A stretch of 64,000 nt of DNA from Flavobacteriaceae bacterium GF1 (GCA_009797885.1 WNKP01000010.1:107602-171601), one strand, 5' to 3'. Shown: positions 18,158 through 26,745, counted from the stretch's first letter. The notes: generated by a model from the letters alone, not told the origin. Made by a program: numbers and translations.

Positions 18158-18934
18158 ATGGGGAAATTATTGAAAATAGTTATTGTAGAGGATGAACCAA
18201 TATCTTCGGCGTATCTTAAGAAGCTTATCAATGATTCCGGAATTGAGCATGAAATTGTTGCCGAACTCGACAGTATTGCGGATTGCCTGATCTTCTTTAG
18301 TGAACAACCGATTTACGATATCATTTTTATGGATATCCATTTGGGGGATGGCACCTGTTTCGAATTGTTAAATTCCCTGACCATAGAAAAGCCCATAATA
18401 TTCTTGACCACCTTTGATTCCTATGCGATCGAGGCCTTTAGGTACAACAGTATTGATTACATCCTAAAACCGGCAAAGCTTCAAGATATCAATGACGCCC
18501 TGAACAAATATTGGTCCTTTAAAAAAGTGGACGAGGATGAATATTTGGCCAGGATGGACCAGATGGTATCCTCCATTTCAACACCCAAATACAAGAAAAG
18601 GTTTTTGGTACGGGTGCGGAATAAGCTAAGACTGGTCACCTTAAATCAGATTACCTGTTTCTATTCCGATGAGGGACAAACCCATTTAGTGGACAAATCG
18701 GGCAATAACCATATTATAGATTATACCTTGGAACGTCTTGAGGAGTTATTGGACCCGGAGCAATTTTTTAGGATCAATAGAAAGATTACCGTTTCCATTG
18801 ATGAAATCCATTCCGTTGAGGATTACTTCAACAATCGCCTAAAAATTCGATTGAACAGCAGGTTTAAGATGGATATGGTGGTCAGTAGAAATAGGGTCAG
18901 GGATTTTAAGAGCTGGTTAAAAGGAGTATCGTAA
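18158..18934 (+). CDS. LytTR-family response regulator
   Basis: The response regulator partner of the preceding LytS-type kinase. The receiver domain (about 1-120) has acidic residues in VIVEDEP, the phospho-accepting Asp59 in IIFMDIHLGDG, the Thr in FLTTFDSYAIEAF and the Lys in DYILKPAKL. A LytTR DNA-binding domain fills about 150-255 (FLVRVRNKLRLVTLNQITCFYSDEG, then FFRINRKITVSIDEI). LytTR proteins bind pairs of short direct repeats through beta strands. The ATG at 18158 follows an A-rich leader and directly begins the receiver beta strand; a GTG at 18140 would add six residues. Target genes are not evident here. Confidence 0.93.
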   Translation: MGKLLKIVIVEDEPISSAYLKKLINDSGIEHEIVAELDSIADCLIFFSEQPIYDIIFMDIHLGDGTCFELLNSLTIEKPIIFLTTFDSYAIEAFRYNSIDYILKPAKLQDINDALNKYWSFKKVDEDEYLARMDQMVSSISTPKYKKRFLVRVRNKLRLVTLNQITCFYSDEGQTHLVDKSGNNHIIDYTLERLEELLDPEQFFRINRKITVSIDEIHSVEDYFNNRLKIRLNSRFKMDMVVSRNRVRDFKSWLKGVS

Positions 18935-18937
18935 TCG

Positions 18938-19033
18938 CTATTTTTTCATTTTATCGTACATTCTGGCCACAAAGACCAACCACACTATAAAGATCAGTGC
19001 AACTATAATTGAGTATCCTAGGATAAAATCCAT
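18938..19033 (-). CDS. 31-residue single-span membrane microprotein
   Basis: A very short reading frame, MDFILGYSIIVALIFIVWLV… ending in RMYDKMKK. It is one membrane helix (about residues 4-23) with a basic C-terminal tail. Its ATG overlaps the stop of the upstream 60-residue gene as TAATG, a typical translational-coupling arrangement. Its stop lies 3 bp from the convergent response regulator's stop. The codon pattern (hydrophobic core, positive tail) and the coupling support a real gene, but I know no family for it. The topology rule predicts the tail in the cytoplasm. Confidence 0.5.
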   Translation of the reverse strand: MDFILGYSIIVALIFIVWLVFVARMYDKMKK

Positions 19034-19215
19034 TATTTCTTATACTTCAGGTAGTTCATAAAACCTAAAATGGTTGGTGCCCAGAATGCAATAAAAATAG
19101 CATCCATCTTTTTTCCACTCAGGAAAAGTACTTCGGAGACAATGATAATTGAAAGCACTACCAATAGCATGATACAATTCATTGTCCCCACCCTCTTTAC
19201 AAAACGCTTAAACAT
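19033..19215 (-). CDS. Small two-span membrane protein
   Basis: A 60-residue protein with a basic N-terminus (MFKRFVKRVG), a first helix of about residues 12-33 (NCIMLLVVLSIIIVSEVLFL), a short GKK turn and a second hydrophobic segment about 37-54, ending YLKYKK. The positive ends suggest both termini are cytoplasmic. It is translationally coupled to the 31-residue microprotein downstream. I recognise no named family. It is probably bicistronic with that microprotein, and the upstream 158 bp up to the aceA terminator is AT-rich enough for a promoter. Confidence 0.65.
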   Translation of the reverse strand: MFKRFVKRVGTMNCIMLLVVLSIIIVSEVLFLSGKKMDAIFIAFWAPTILGFMNYLKYKK

Positions 19216-19324
19216 TTAAAAGAACCCGTAATGTTACCTTATAAAGGTAGGTATTAAAACGTAGAAAATGTTAACAATATTGTGATTTTCTTAACATTTT
19301 TTAGATCATCGAGGATCCACAAAA

Positions 19325-19350
19325 AAAATGCCCCAAAAAAGGGGCATTTT
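19325..19350 (-). terminator. Intrinsic terminator after aceA
   Basis: A perfect 10-bp stem, AAAATGCCCC (19325-19334) with GGGGCATTTT (19341-19350), surrounds a loop of six A's (T's on the minus strand). It lies 24 bp past the aceA stop and is followed by T's on the minus strand, so it ends the aceBA transcript. Confidence 0.85.
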
Positions 19351-19373
19351 CAACCAACTAAAATCAGGATAGA

Positions 19374-20651
19374 TCAGAACTGAGCAGTCTCCGTACTTCC
19401 TTTCATAGCTACTGTACTTGCCGTTCCGGAGGTAACAATATTTTGAACCGCATCAAAGTAACCGGTTCCAACAAAACCTTGATGTTTCACCGCTTTAAAT
19501 CCTTCTTTTTGCAAAGCGAACTCCCGTTGTTGTAATTCGGAATATCCCGCCATTCCACGTTCCTTGTACGATTTGGAAAGCTCAAACATACTGGTATTCA
19601 AGGCATGGAACCCTGCCAAGGTGATAAATTGGAATTTATAGCCCATAGCGGCCAGTTCCTCCCTAAAGGTTTCCATTTCCTCCACACTTAGTTTGGCCGC
19701 CCAATTAAACGAAGGGGAACAGTTGTACGCCAACATCTTATCTGGATATTGGGCATGGATTGCTTCTGCAAATTTTTTGGCCTGCTTCAAATCCGGGGTA
19801 GAGGTTTCCAACCAAATCAGATCGGCAAAAGGAGCGTAGCTCAATCCGCGGTCAATACCTTGTTCCAAGCCATTCTTTACATAGAAAAAGCCTTCCGGGG
19901 AACGCTCTCCGGTTATGAATTTATGGTCGCGTTCATCAATGTCACTTGTCAATAAGTTAGCAGCATCCGCATCTGTCCTTGCAATAATTACCGAAGGAAC
20001 GCCCATAACGTCCGCAGCCAAACGTGCTGCTATCAATTTATTTATGGCTTCCTGGGTAGGCACCAATACCTTTCCCCCTAAATGGCCACACTTTTTTGCT
20101 GAACTCAACTGGTCTTCAAAATGCACTCCGGATGCGCCATTTTCAATCATGGATTTCATCAATTCAAAGGCATTTAGGTTTCCTCCAAATCCAGCTTCCG
20201 CATCGGCAACTATAGGCACCAAATAGTCTTTTTTTCCTTTGGTCTTATTGACCGTTTGTATTTGGTCCGCACGCAGTAAAGCATTGTTAATGCGCTTTAC
20301 CACCATGGGGACACTATTGGCAGGATAAAGGGATTGGTCCGGGTACATCTCACCGGCAAGATTGGCGTCCGCAGCTACTTGCCATCCACTTAGGTAAATG
20401 GCTTCAAGACCTGCTTCCACCTCTTGAATGGCCTGGTTTCCAGTTAATGCTCCCAGTCCCGCCACAAAATCCTGGGTCGTAAGCTTTTCCCATAATTTTT
20501 CGGCTCCCATCCGCGCAATGGAATACTCAATGTCATAGGAACCGCGAAGGTTGATTACCTCCTCTGCGGTATAAGGTCTTTCTACACCTTTCCACCTTGG
20601 ATTTACGGTCCAATCGGTTACCAATGCTTGAATTTTCTCTCTTTTTTCCAT
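19374..20651 (-). CDS. aceA: Isocitrate lyase
   Basis: This enzyme cleaves isocitrate to glyoxylate and succinate, the first glyoxylate-shunt step. The 425-residue length is typical. The catalytic signature KKCGH is at residues 186-190 with the active-site Cys188, preceded by the metal-binding region [11 protein letters not shown] (147-157) and [19 protein letters not shown] and YNCSPSFNW are further active-site segments. It lies 91 bp after aceB on the same strand and is ended by a strong terminator, so the two form a shunt operon. A hairpin sits in the gap between them. The upstream divergent RamB/ScfR-like gene probably controls both. Confidence 0.97.
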   Translation of the reverse strand: MEKREKIQALVTDWTVNPRWKGVERPYTAEEVINLRGSYDIEYSIARMGAEKLWEKLTTQDFVAGLGALTGNQAIQEVEAGLEAIYLSGWQVAADANLAGEMYPDQSLYPANSVPMVVKRINNALLRADQIQTVNKTKGKKDYLVPIVADAEAGFGGNLNAFELMKSMIENGASGVHFEDQLSSAKKCGHLGGKVLVPTQEAINKLIAARLAADVMGVPSVIIARTDADAANLLTSDIDERDHKFITGERSPEGFFYVKNGLEQGIDRGLSYAPFADLIWLETSTPDLKQAKKFAEAIHAQYPDKMLAYNCSPSFNWAAKLSVEEMETFREELAAMGYKFQFITLAGFHALNTSMFELSKSYKERGMAGYSELQQREFALQKEGFKAVKHQGFVGTGYFDAVQNIVTSGTASTVAMKGSTETAQF

Positions 20652-20677
20652 AATTTTAAATTTTCGAATTTGAAATG

Positions 20678-20710
20678 AATCCCAGCTAATGTTCGCCCAT
20701 TTCTGGGATT
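20678..20710 (-). other. Hairpin between aceB and aceA
   Basis: AATCCCAG (20678-20685) pairs with CTGGGATT (20703-20710) across a 17-base loop. The T-run follows it on the plus strand, not on the coding minus strand. For the aceBA message it is therefore more likely a stability or processing hairpin than a terminator. The loop contains TTCGCCC, resembling the TTCGC sites upstream of aceB. Confidence 0.35.
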
Positions 20711-20742
20711 TTTTATTGTTATAGTCAATTATTGATCCTTAG

Positions 20743-22341
20743 TTAAAGCTCATCGTAGGCCTTAAGGGTAAGGAATTCTTGAAACTCCCTGGATTTTACC
20801 AACTCATCAAAGAGTTCGAATGCCGTATTAAACTTGGTATTGGCCAAGTTGGCTTCTCCTATCAAGTGCTTGATCTTTTCCACTTCTTCAGTAAAAATTT
20901 GATCATAGAGTTCGTTCGTAAACTTTCTACCGTCCTCCAGTTGTGCCTGATACTTGCGCCATTGCCAAATTTGCGTTCTTGAAATTTCGGCTGTAGCGGC
21001 ATCCTCCATTAAGTTGTAAAGGGCCACACATCCATTGCCCCGTAACCAAGCTTCGAGATATAAGATGCCAACATTGATGTTCTTTCGAATACCAACTTCG
21101 GTAATGGTACCTTTTGGAATGGCAATTAAATCCGCTTCGGTAATGGTATCATTCTCCCTCATCTTATCCAGCTGATTGGCAGCGGGCATATGCTTGTCAA
21201 ATTCAGCCATTGCTGTTGAAACCAGGGCCGGATGTGCCACCCAGGTACCGTCATGGCCATTTTTAACTTCCCGTTCCTTATCCAGGCGTACCTTTTCCAG
21301 GGCGGCCTTATTGGCCACAGGATTGTCCTTAATAGGTATCTGGGCCGCCATTCCGCCCATGGCGTGGATTCCCCTTTTATGACAACGCTGAATCACCAAT
21401 CTGGAATAGGCGTCCATAAAGGGAACGGTCATCCCCACTTGGTCCCTATCGGGTAAAATGAACTCTGGGTGGTTTTTAAATTTTTTGATATAGGAGAATA
21501 TATAGTCCCATCGACCACAATTAAGGCCCACAATATGATTCTTTAGTTCATAGATGATTTCATCCAATTGATAACTGGCGGTAATGGTTTCAATAAGTAC
21601 CGTGGCCTTAAAGGTCCCTACGGGAATACCCAAATACTCTTCGGCAAAAGTGAAGACCTCATCCCACCATCTTGCCTCCAGGTAATGTTCCAGTTTTGGC
21701 AAATAAAAGTAGGGAGCCGTACCATTCTGAATACGTGTCCTGGCATTATGGTAAACATAAAGACCAAAATCCACCAAACTGCCCGATGCCTCCTCCCCAT
21801 TGATCAATAGGTGGCGTTCATTAAGATGTAACCCCCGGGGTCGCACCAAAAGAACCGCAACTTGGTCATTGAGTTTGTACGATTTTTCCTTTTTAATGTC
21901 ATAATAACTAATGGTACCCTTGTTGGCATCAATTAAATTGTACTGCCCTTCCATGCAGTTTTCCCAGGAGGGAGCATTGCTATCCTCAAAATCTGCCATA
22001 AAGGTTTTGGCACCTGAATTCAATGCATTGATGACCATTTTTCTATCTACGGGACCAGTTATTTCAACCCTTCTATCCTGTAAATCCTCGGGGATGTAAG
22101 GAATACTCCAATCTGCCTTACGGGTTTGTTCCGTTTCCTTGGGGAACTCGGGAAAAATCCCCCCATCCAATTGGGACTGTCTTTTTATGCGTTCCTGCAA
22201 TAACTGCAATCTTGCTTTATTGAACCGTTGATGTAGACCTACTAAAAATTCCAAGGCACCATCCGTCAGTATTTCGGGATAGTAATTTGTTACCTCTTCA
22301 GAAAACTGCAACTGGGTGCTGGCAATCAATGTCTCTTCCAT
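20743..22341 (-). CDS. aceB: Malate synthase A
   Basis: This enzyme condenses glyoxylate with acetyl-CoA to give malate, the second shunt step. The family signature is seen as KNHIVGLNCGRWDYIFSYIK, with the catalytic region MTVPFMDAYSRLVIQRCHKRG downstream and ALYNLMEDAATAEISR towards the C-terminus. About 530 residues match the A isoform. The ATG at 22341 is preferred because the best promoter (a -7 element at 22364-22371) would start transcription between it and the in-frame ATG at 22362, making the latter unlikely. A TTG at 22377 is rejected. It is the first gene of the aceB-aceA operon and diverges from its presumed regulator. Confidence 0.95.
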   Translation of the reverse strand: MEETLIASTQLQFSEEVTNYYPEILTDGALEFLVGLHQRFNKARLQLLQERIKRQSQLDGGIFPEFPKETEQTRKADWSIPYIPEDLQDRRVEITGPVDRKMVINALNSGAKTFMADFEDSNAPSWENCMEGQYNLIDANKGTISYYDIKKEKSYKLNDQVAVLLVRPRGLHLNERHLLINGEEASGSLVDFGLYVYHNARTRIQNGTAPYFYLPKLEHYLEARWWDEVFTFAEEYLGIPVGTFKATVLIETITASYQLDEIIYELKNHIVGLNCGRWDYIFSYIKKFKNHPEFILPDRDQVGMTVPFMDAYSRLVIQRCHKRGIHAMGGMAAQIPIKDNPVANKAALEKVRLDKEREVKNGHDGTWVAHPALVSTAMAEFDKHMPAANQLDKMRENDTITEADLIAIPKGTITEVGIRKNINVGILYLEAWLRGNGCVALYNLMEDAATAEISRTQIWQWRKYQAQLEDGRKFTNELYDQIFTEEVEKIKHLIGEANLANTKFNTAFELFDELVKSREFQEFLTLKAYDEL

Positions 22342-22363
22342 GATAGTATGTTTTTTGTCCATA

Positions 22364-22394
22364 CAAGGATATTTCAATTTTTTATAAAAAACAA
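22364..22394 (-). promoter_or_regulatory. Predicted aceBA promoter
   Basis: On the minus strand a TTG (22392-22394) is followed by 20 bases and then TATCCTTG (22364-22371). This fits the Bacteroidota pattern TTG-N17-23-TAnnTTTG with one mismatch. It would give a leader of about 16 bases before the ATG at 22341. The -33 TTG abuts the palindrome at 22394-22407. Confidence 0.55.
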
Positions 22395-22444
22395 GCGAAC
22401 GTTCGCTAAAATGAAATAATTCGCAATTTTTACGGAATTCGCAA
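22394..22444. promoter_or_regulatory. Cluster of TTCGC operator candidates for the RamB/ScfR-like regulator
   Basis: The 128-bp aceB/regulator gap holds a perfect 14-bp palindrome, AGCGAACGTTCGCT (22394-22407), and two exact direct copies of AATTCGCAA at 22418-22426 and 22436-22444, spaced 18 bp. All share a TTCGC core. RamB-type regulators are known to bind short asymmetric sites with a TTTGCAAA-like core, which these resemble. The palindrome touches the aceB -33 element, and the direct copies sit just upstream of the regulator's own -7 element, so joint control and autoregulation are plausible. Confidence 0.55.
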
Positions 22445-22451
22445 AATAGTC

Positions 22452-22459
22452 TATCTTTG
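22452..22459 (+). promoter_or_regulatory. -7 promoter element of the regulator gene
   Basis: TATCTTTG matches the Bacteroidota -7 consensus TAnnTTTG exactly and ends 10 bp before the ATG at 22470, implying a very short leader or a nearly leaderless message. No clear -33 TTG is found at the usual distance, which may mean activator dependence. Confidence 0.5.
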
Positions 22460-22469
22460 ATTGTGAATA

Positions 22470-23945
22470 ATGGAAGAACAATACATTAAATTAATATTTG
22501 GGCTCAAACTCAAACAGCTAAGACTCAAAAGAAAGCTATCCCTATTTGGACTTTCCAAGCTTTCCGGACTTTCCAAATCCTATCTGAACGAAATAGAAAA
22601 AGGCAAAAAATACCCCAAAACCGATAAGATTGCCCTATTGGCCGAAAAACTGGAAGTTCCCTATGATAGTCTTGTCTCCTTAAAACTGGATAAAAACCTA
22701 GCTCCTGTTGGTGCATTGTTGCGGTCCAATATTCTAAAGGAACTGCCTTTGGAACTCTTTGGGGTCAAAGAGGGTGATTTGATCGATATTGTCGCCAATG
22801 CCCCGACGAAGGTCAATGCCTTTATCAGTACCATCATTGAAATTGCCAAACAATATAATTTTGGGAGAGAGAGCTTTTATTTGGCTTCCTTAAGATCATA
22901 CCAGGAAGCCAACAACAACTTTTTCCCAGAATTGGAAAAGGCGGCCATGGATTTTGCAAAGGCCTACCAAATAGATTTAAAGGCATCGGTGGCCTCAAAA
23001 GAACTGGAAGAGGTTTTGATTGAGGAATATGGGTACACCATAAACAATGAGAACCTAAGGGAACATCAAGAATTGGACAATCTCCGTTCCGTTTTTGTCC
23101 CAAAGACCAAAACCCTTTTGGTCGCCGACCATGTGGATGAAGCACAACGCACCTTTATTTATGCTAAAGAGTTGGGATATAATTTCCTGAAAATAACAGA
23201 ACGCCTGTACACATTTACGTGGATTTCCTTTGAAAGCTTTGATCAGGTACTGAATAATTTTTATGCTTCCTATTTCGCCGGGGCATTGATCATTCCACGA
23301 ACACTTTTTAGAAAACATATCGACACCTTTTTGGGAAAACCAAAATTCGACAAGACCTTTTTAACAGGGATAAAGAACCATTACAATGCCTCCCCAGAGT
23401 CCCTCTACCAAAGGTTGACCAATATTTTACCCAATGATTATCACTTGGAGAACCTTTTTTTTCTCCGCTTTGGCCATAAGAAGGGAAGTGAGCGTTTTGA
23501 CATAAATAAGGAATTACACCTGACCCATAGGCATTCCCCTCATGGAAATGAAACCGACGAGAAATATTGTAGAAGATGGGTCTCCATCCGAGTTTTAAAG
23601 GAAATTGCCAAAAATGATGGCGAACACCATATGGATGTACAGATTTCCCATTATCCTGACGATGGACTTTCCTATCTGATCTTTGCTTCGGCCACAAAAG
23701 ACCCCTTTAAAAAGGATGAATACCGAAGCGTGAGCATAGGATTGCAAATCAACAATGAGCTACGCAAAAAGGTACACTTCCTGGATGACACCTCCATAAA
23801 GTCGTTTGAAGTTGGGGTCACCTGTGAACGTTGCGCCATAAAAGATTGTGAGGTACGGGAGGCACCACCCACTATTTTAAATCGTATGGAGCGAAACAGG
23901 AGAACAGCGGTTGTTGTGGAGGAACTGCAACAAAAATTCAGTTAA
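22470..23945 (+). CDS. XRE-family regulator of the RamB/ScfR (short-chain fatty acyl) type
   Basis: A 491-residue transcription factor. The N-terminal XRE helix-turn-helix (about 8-62) contains LRLKRKLSLFGLSKLSGLSKS and YLNEIEKGKKYPKTDKI. The middle resembles the ImmA/IrrE-like peptidase fold, but the HExxH zinc motif is not seen; at its place is FIYAKELGYNFL. The C-terminal DUF2083-type domain includes RRWVSIRVLKEIA and a Cys cluster, TCERCAIKDC. Family members such as RamB, MccR and ScfR sense acyl-CoA or related metabolites and control acetate, propionate and glyoxylate metabolism. Its position divergent from aceB, with shared TTCGC sites, makes it the likely shunt regulator. Confidence 0.88.
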   Translation: MEEQYIKLIFGLKLKQLRLKRKLSLFGLSKLSGLSKSYLNEIEKGKKYPKTDKIALLAEKLEVPYDSLVSLKLDKNLAPVGALLRSNILKELPLELFGVKEGDLIDIVANAPTKVNAFISTIIEIAKQYNFGRESFYLASLRSYQEANNNFFPELEKAAMDFAKAYQIDLKASVASKELEEVLIEEYGYTINNENLREHQELDNLRSVFVPKTKTLLVADHVDEAQRTFIYAKELGYNFLKITERLYTFTWISFESFDQVLNNFYASYFAGALIIPRTLFRKHIDTFLGKPKFDKTFLTGIKNHYNASPESLYQRLTNILPNDYHLENLFFLRFGHKKGSERFDINKELHLTHRHSPHGNETDEKYCRRWVSIRVLKEIAKNDGEHHMDVQISHYPDDGLSYLIFASATKDPFKKDEYRSVSIGLQINNELRKKVHFLDDTSIKSFEVGVTCERCAIKDCEVREAPPTILNRMERNRRTAVVVEELQQKFS

Positions 23946-24718
23946 CCTTTGGGTTTGATCCATACTTTGAGGACCTGATCCCCCTTAAGATATTGAAAAC
24001 CCTCATGTAAATTTCGTTGTTCCACATCATAAGGATAAAAAGTGATGGGCTCAATACAAACCATATTCCTGACTTCCGTCCAACACATAAAATGACCAAA
24101 TCCTTCGGTTGTTATGGTGATTCCTTTCTTGTCCTCCAGAGTAAGTTCATTATGGTCCGCAACCAGTAATGCCCTATTTCCAACAGCCAAAACCTCTTCC
24201 AACGTAATGGTCTTTTCCTTGGTTATAATTGTTGGTTCCTTGGTGTGTAACTTAAAGGCCGGATGATAGCCCAACATAAAGGGCATGTCCCCTTCTCCCG
24301 AAATGGTGAACGTAATTTCCAAAGCACCTTCATGAAGTTGAAATCGCTTTTCAAACCCAAACGAATAGGGCCAAACTAGCAATTCCTTGGTAGATTTCCC
24401 GGGGTATTTTGAGTTTTTTATAGGAGTTCCTGCCTTATATTCCTTTTTAAAAATTGCCTCCGTCCCCGAAACAGCGAGCAAGTCATAGGGAAATTGCCTC
24501 AAATGGCCATGCTGATCTTGGATGGCAACGCCTCTGGGAACCTGCACCTGAAATCCTGCCTCGTTCACCGGGCCAATAATAGGAAACATTTCCGTGTCCG
24601 CGCTTCCCCACCCTGGACTTCCCTTCTGATGGATGAATTCATGCCCCTCTACCCTATAACCGGTAAGTTCACCGTCCGTTATTTGTACGATTTGATTGCC
24701 AAGCCGTAATTGTGTCAT
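23942..24718 (-). CDS. Aldose 1-epimerase family (galactose mutarotase-like) protein
   Basis: This has a beta-sandwich mutarotase-like fold. The ATG at 24718 begins with MTQLRLGNQIVQITDGEL, the usual N-terminal strand of the family; upstream in-frame ATGs at 24769 and 24784 add a segment without homology to it. SADTEMFPIIGPV, HGHLRQFPYDLL and LGYHPAFKL (the catalytic His region) mark the family, and a C-terminal FGHFMCWTEV…VCIEPITF segment carries the expected acidic residue. About 258 residues. Such proteins interconvert sugar anomers or act as hexose-6-phosphate epimerases, and the substrate cannot be set. It ends 4 bp inside the convergent regulator gene. Confidence 0.85.
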   Translation of the reverse strand: MTQLRLGNQIVQITDGELTGYRVEGHEFIHQKGSPGWGSADTEMFPIIGPVNEAGFQVQVPRGVAIQDQHGHLRQFPYDLLAVSGTEAIFKKEYKAGTPIKNSKYPGKSTKELLVWPYSFGFEKRFQLHEGALEITFTISGEGDMPFMLGYHPAFKLHTKEPTIITKEKTITLEEVLAVGNRALLVADHNELTLEDKKGITITTEGFGHFMCWTEVRNMVCIEPITFYPYDVEQRNLHEGFQYLKGDQVLKVWIKPKG

Positions 24719-24916
24719 TTTTAATCGATCTTTGATTGCAAAGTGGGTTTTCCCCTTTAAATCATCCATAAGACCATAATTCATAGTCTATGCTGGGACT
24801 TCATATCTTGTATCAAGATTACTGGAACACCGAGCTGTTATTCTGGAATGATTTTTGATAAATATATCAAAAAATTGCACTTGGTTCGGCAGTTGTACAT
24901 TCTTAAAAAGGGGGAT

Positions 24917-25549
24917 ATGGCAAAAAGCATTCAAAATATCTTTTTACCACTTGCATTAAAGGGGACCATAGTGTTGTTGTTATTGGTATTGACCCCTAAT
25001 GCCTCAATTTTTGCCCAGGAAAATGAAAAACTACAGCTTTTGATTGCTGATGCCGAAGCCGCAAAACTGTCATTTATTGAATCCAATCCTGATATGGAAG
25101 ACCTGTTTGCCAATACCTATGGATATGCGATTTTTCCCAATTTAGGGAAAGGCGCTTTTATACTGGGGGTTTCGGCCGGCAGCGGTTTGGTATGGCAAAA
25201 CGAAGAACTCATTGGGGAAGCGAAACTACGGGAAGTCAGTGTGGGCCTTCAATTGGGTGGACAAGCCTTCCAATTGGTGATTTTTTATGACAATGACGAA
25301 GCGTTCAGTCGCCTTAAGGCCAATAAAATCGAGTTCAGGGCGCAGGCTGCAGCCTTGGCCGACAGCAAAGGTACTTCCACAAAATTGGAAATGGCGGAAG
25401 GGATACAGGTTTTTGCAAAGCCCAAGAAGGGGATTATGGGAGAGGTGGCCATAGGGGGACAAAAATTTAAGTTTAAACGATTTGACAAGCCCATACCCGC
25501 AAAGGAACCAAAGAAAAAAATCAGTGTCGATGATTATTTTGACTATTAA
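24917..25549 (+). CDS. Exported SYLF (Ysc84-type) domain lipid-binding protein
   Basis: The ATG at 24917 is preceded by GGGGG a few bases upstream, an unusually clear ribosome site for this phylum, and starts a signal peptide that ends near IFAQ. The SYLF domain covers most of the rest: NTYGYAIFPNLGKGAFILG, SAGSGLVWQ, VSVGLQLGGQAFQLVIFY and a C-terminal FAKPKKGIMGEVAIGGQKFKF. Eukaryotic SYLF proteins bind phosphoinositides and actin; bacterial ones are periplasmic or outer-membrane lipid-binding proteins of unclear role. It is monocistronic: it diverges from the mutarotase gene and converges with the cysteine synthase family gene 18 bp away. Confidence 0.88.
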   Translation: MAKSIQNIFLPLALKGTIVLLLLVLTPNASIFAQENEKLQLLIADAEAAKLSFIESNPDMEDLFANTYGYAIFPNLGKGAFILGVSAGSGLVWQNEELIGEAKLREVSVGLQLGGQAFQLVIFYDNDEAFSRLKANKIEFRAQAAALADSKGTSTKLEMAEGIQVFAKPKKGIMGEVAIGGQKFKFKRFDKPIPAKEPKKKISVDDYFDY

Positions 25550-25567
25550 CTCCTTTCGCCGATCTAT

Positions 25568-26545
25568 CTACAAGAACCCCTGGGCACGCATCCAATCGTC
25601 ATTATATATTTTTCCTACATAACGACTTCCATGATCATGGAACAAAACCACCACCACATCATCTTTGGTAAAATGTTCCTTAAGCTGTAGCACGCCTTTT
25701 ATGGCCGCTCCGGCAGAATTCCCCAAAAACATACCCTCTTCCTTGGAAAGGCGTTGTGTGAATACCGCAGCATCTTTGTCCGTTACCTTGGTAAAACCGT
25801 CAATAATGTCAAAGGCTACATTTTTAGGTAGGATATCTTCCCCTATTCCCTCGGTTACATACGGGTAGATTTCATTCTCATCGAAAATACCGGTTTCATG
25901 GTACTTTTTAAAAACCGAGCCGTAGGTATCCACTCCCCAAACCTTTACTTCTGGGTTTTGTTCCTTTAGATATTTGCCCACTCCGGAAATGGTCCCCCCT
26001 GTTCCGACACCTACTACAAAATGCGTCACCTTTCCTTGGGTCTGCTGCCAAATTTCCGGGCCGGTACTTTGATAATGTGCTTTGGTGTTCGAGGGATTGT
26101 CATACTGATTGACATACCACGCATTGGGAATCTCCTCTGCCAATCTTCTGGCCGTGGAATAGTAACTTCTTGGGTCGTCCGGGGCCACGTCCGTTGGGCA
26201 GACATGGACTTCGCTTCCCACGGCTCGAAGTATATCCATTTTTTCCTTGGATTGCTTATCGCTGATAACACAGATCATACGATAGCCTTTCACAATGGCC
26301 GCCAAGGCCAAACCCATTCCCGTATTGCCCGAAGTCCCTTCTATAATGGTCCCTCCTGGTTTAAGGCGTCCATCAGCCTCAGCATCTTCTACCATCTGTA
26401 AAGCCATGCGGTCTTTAACCGAATTCCCAGGGTTAAAGGTCTCATACTTGGCCAAAACCAAACAGGGAAGTTCAGCCGTTATTTTATTAAGCTTTACCAA
26501 CGGTGTATTACCAATGGTTTCCAATATATTCTCAGCATATTCCAT
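25568..26545 (-). CDS. PLP-dependent cysteine synthase / cystathionine beta-synthase family
   Basis: A fold-type II PLP enzyme. The N-terminus MEYAENILETIGNTPLVKLN and the PLP-lysine motif NPGNSVKDR (Lys44) are diagnostic. EGTSGNTG (69-76) is the substrate loop and GTGGTISG the phosphate cup. At 325 residues it lacks C-terminal CBS domains, so it could be an O-acetylserine sulfhydrylase or the short cystathionine beta-synthase common in Bacteroidota. The ATYR-like C-terminus (VLFHDHGSRYVGKIYNDDWM) matches the second group better. It is followed upstream by a repeat-rich gap before the permease gene. Function in sulfur amino acid synthesis is secure, the exact reaction is not. Confidence 0.9.
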   Translation of the reverse strand: MEYAENILETIGNTPLVKLNKITAELPCLVLAKYETFNPGNSVKDRMALQMVEDAEADGRLKPGGTIIEGTSGNTGMGLALAAIVKGYRMICVISDKQSKEKMDILRAVGSEVHVCPTDVAPDDPRSYYSTARRLAEEIPNAWYVNQYDNPSNTKAHYQSTGPEIWQQTQGKVTHFVVGVGTGGTISGVGKYLKEQNPEVKVWGVDTYGSVFKKYHETGIFDENEIYPYVTEGIGEDILPKNVAFDIIDGFTKVTDKDAAVFTQRLSKEEGMFLGNSAGAAIKGVLQLKEHFTKDDVVVVLFHDHGSRYVGKIYNDDWMRAQGFL

Positions 26546-26677
26546 AACGGGTGCAAAGGTAGGCTTAAGAAGTCAGAAGTACGAATTTAAAAGTACGGAG
26601 TGGGAAGTACGAGGTGCGAAGTTGATGGTTAATGTAAAGTAGAAAACTTTTAACTCTTAACTTTTAACTCCAAACAC

Positions 26678-26745
26678 CTAGCTCCTAACCCCTAACTCCT
26701 AACTCCTAACTCCTAACTCCTAACTCCTAACTCCTAACTCCTAAC
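26678..26745. repeat. Heptamer tandem array, unit CTAACTC
   Basis: About 9.7 copies of a 7-bp unit occupy 26678-26745; seven consecutive copies (26692-26740) are exact CTAACTC and the outer ones diverge (CTAGCTC, CTAACCC, CTAACAA). Upstream (26565-26670) the gap also holds degenerate near-repeats of AGTACGA and TTAACTC. The array ends 5 bp before the permease stop codon, so it lies in the 3' flank of that minus-strand gene and upstream of the cysteine synthase family gene. Confidence 0.9.

Noticed and set aside
18938..19215. The microprotein pair as a toxin-antitoxin system
   Set aside because: Neither partner looks like a DNA-binding antitoxin and there is no antisense RNA signature. A membrane complex is an equally good or better guess.
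26678..26745. The heptamer array as a CRISPR
   Set aside because: The unit is 7 bp with no spacers and no cas genes nearby.
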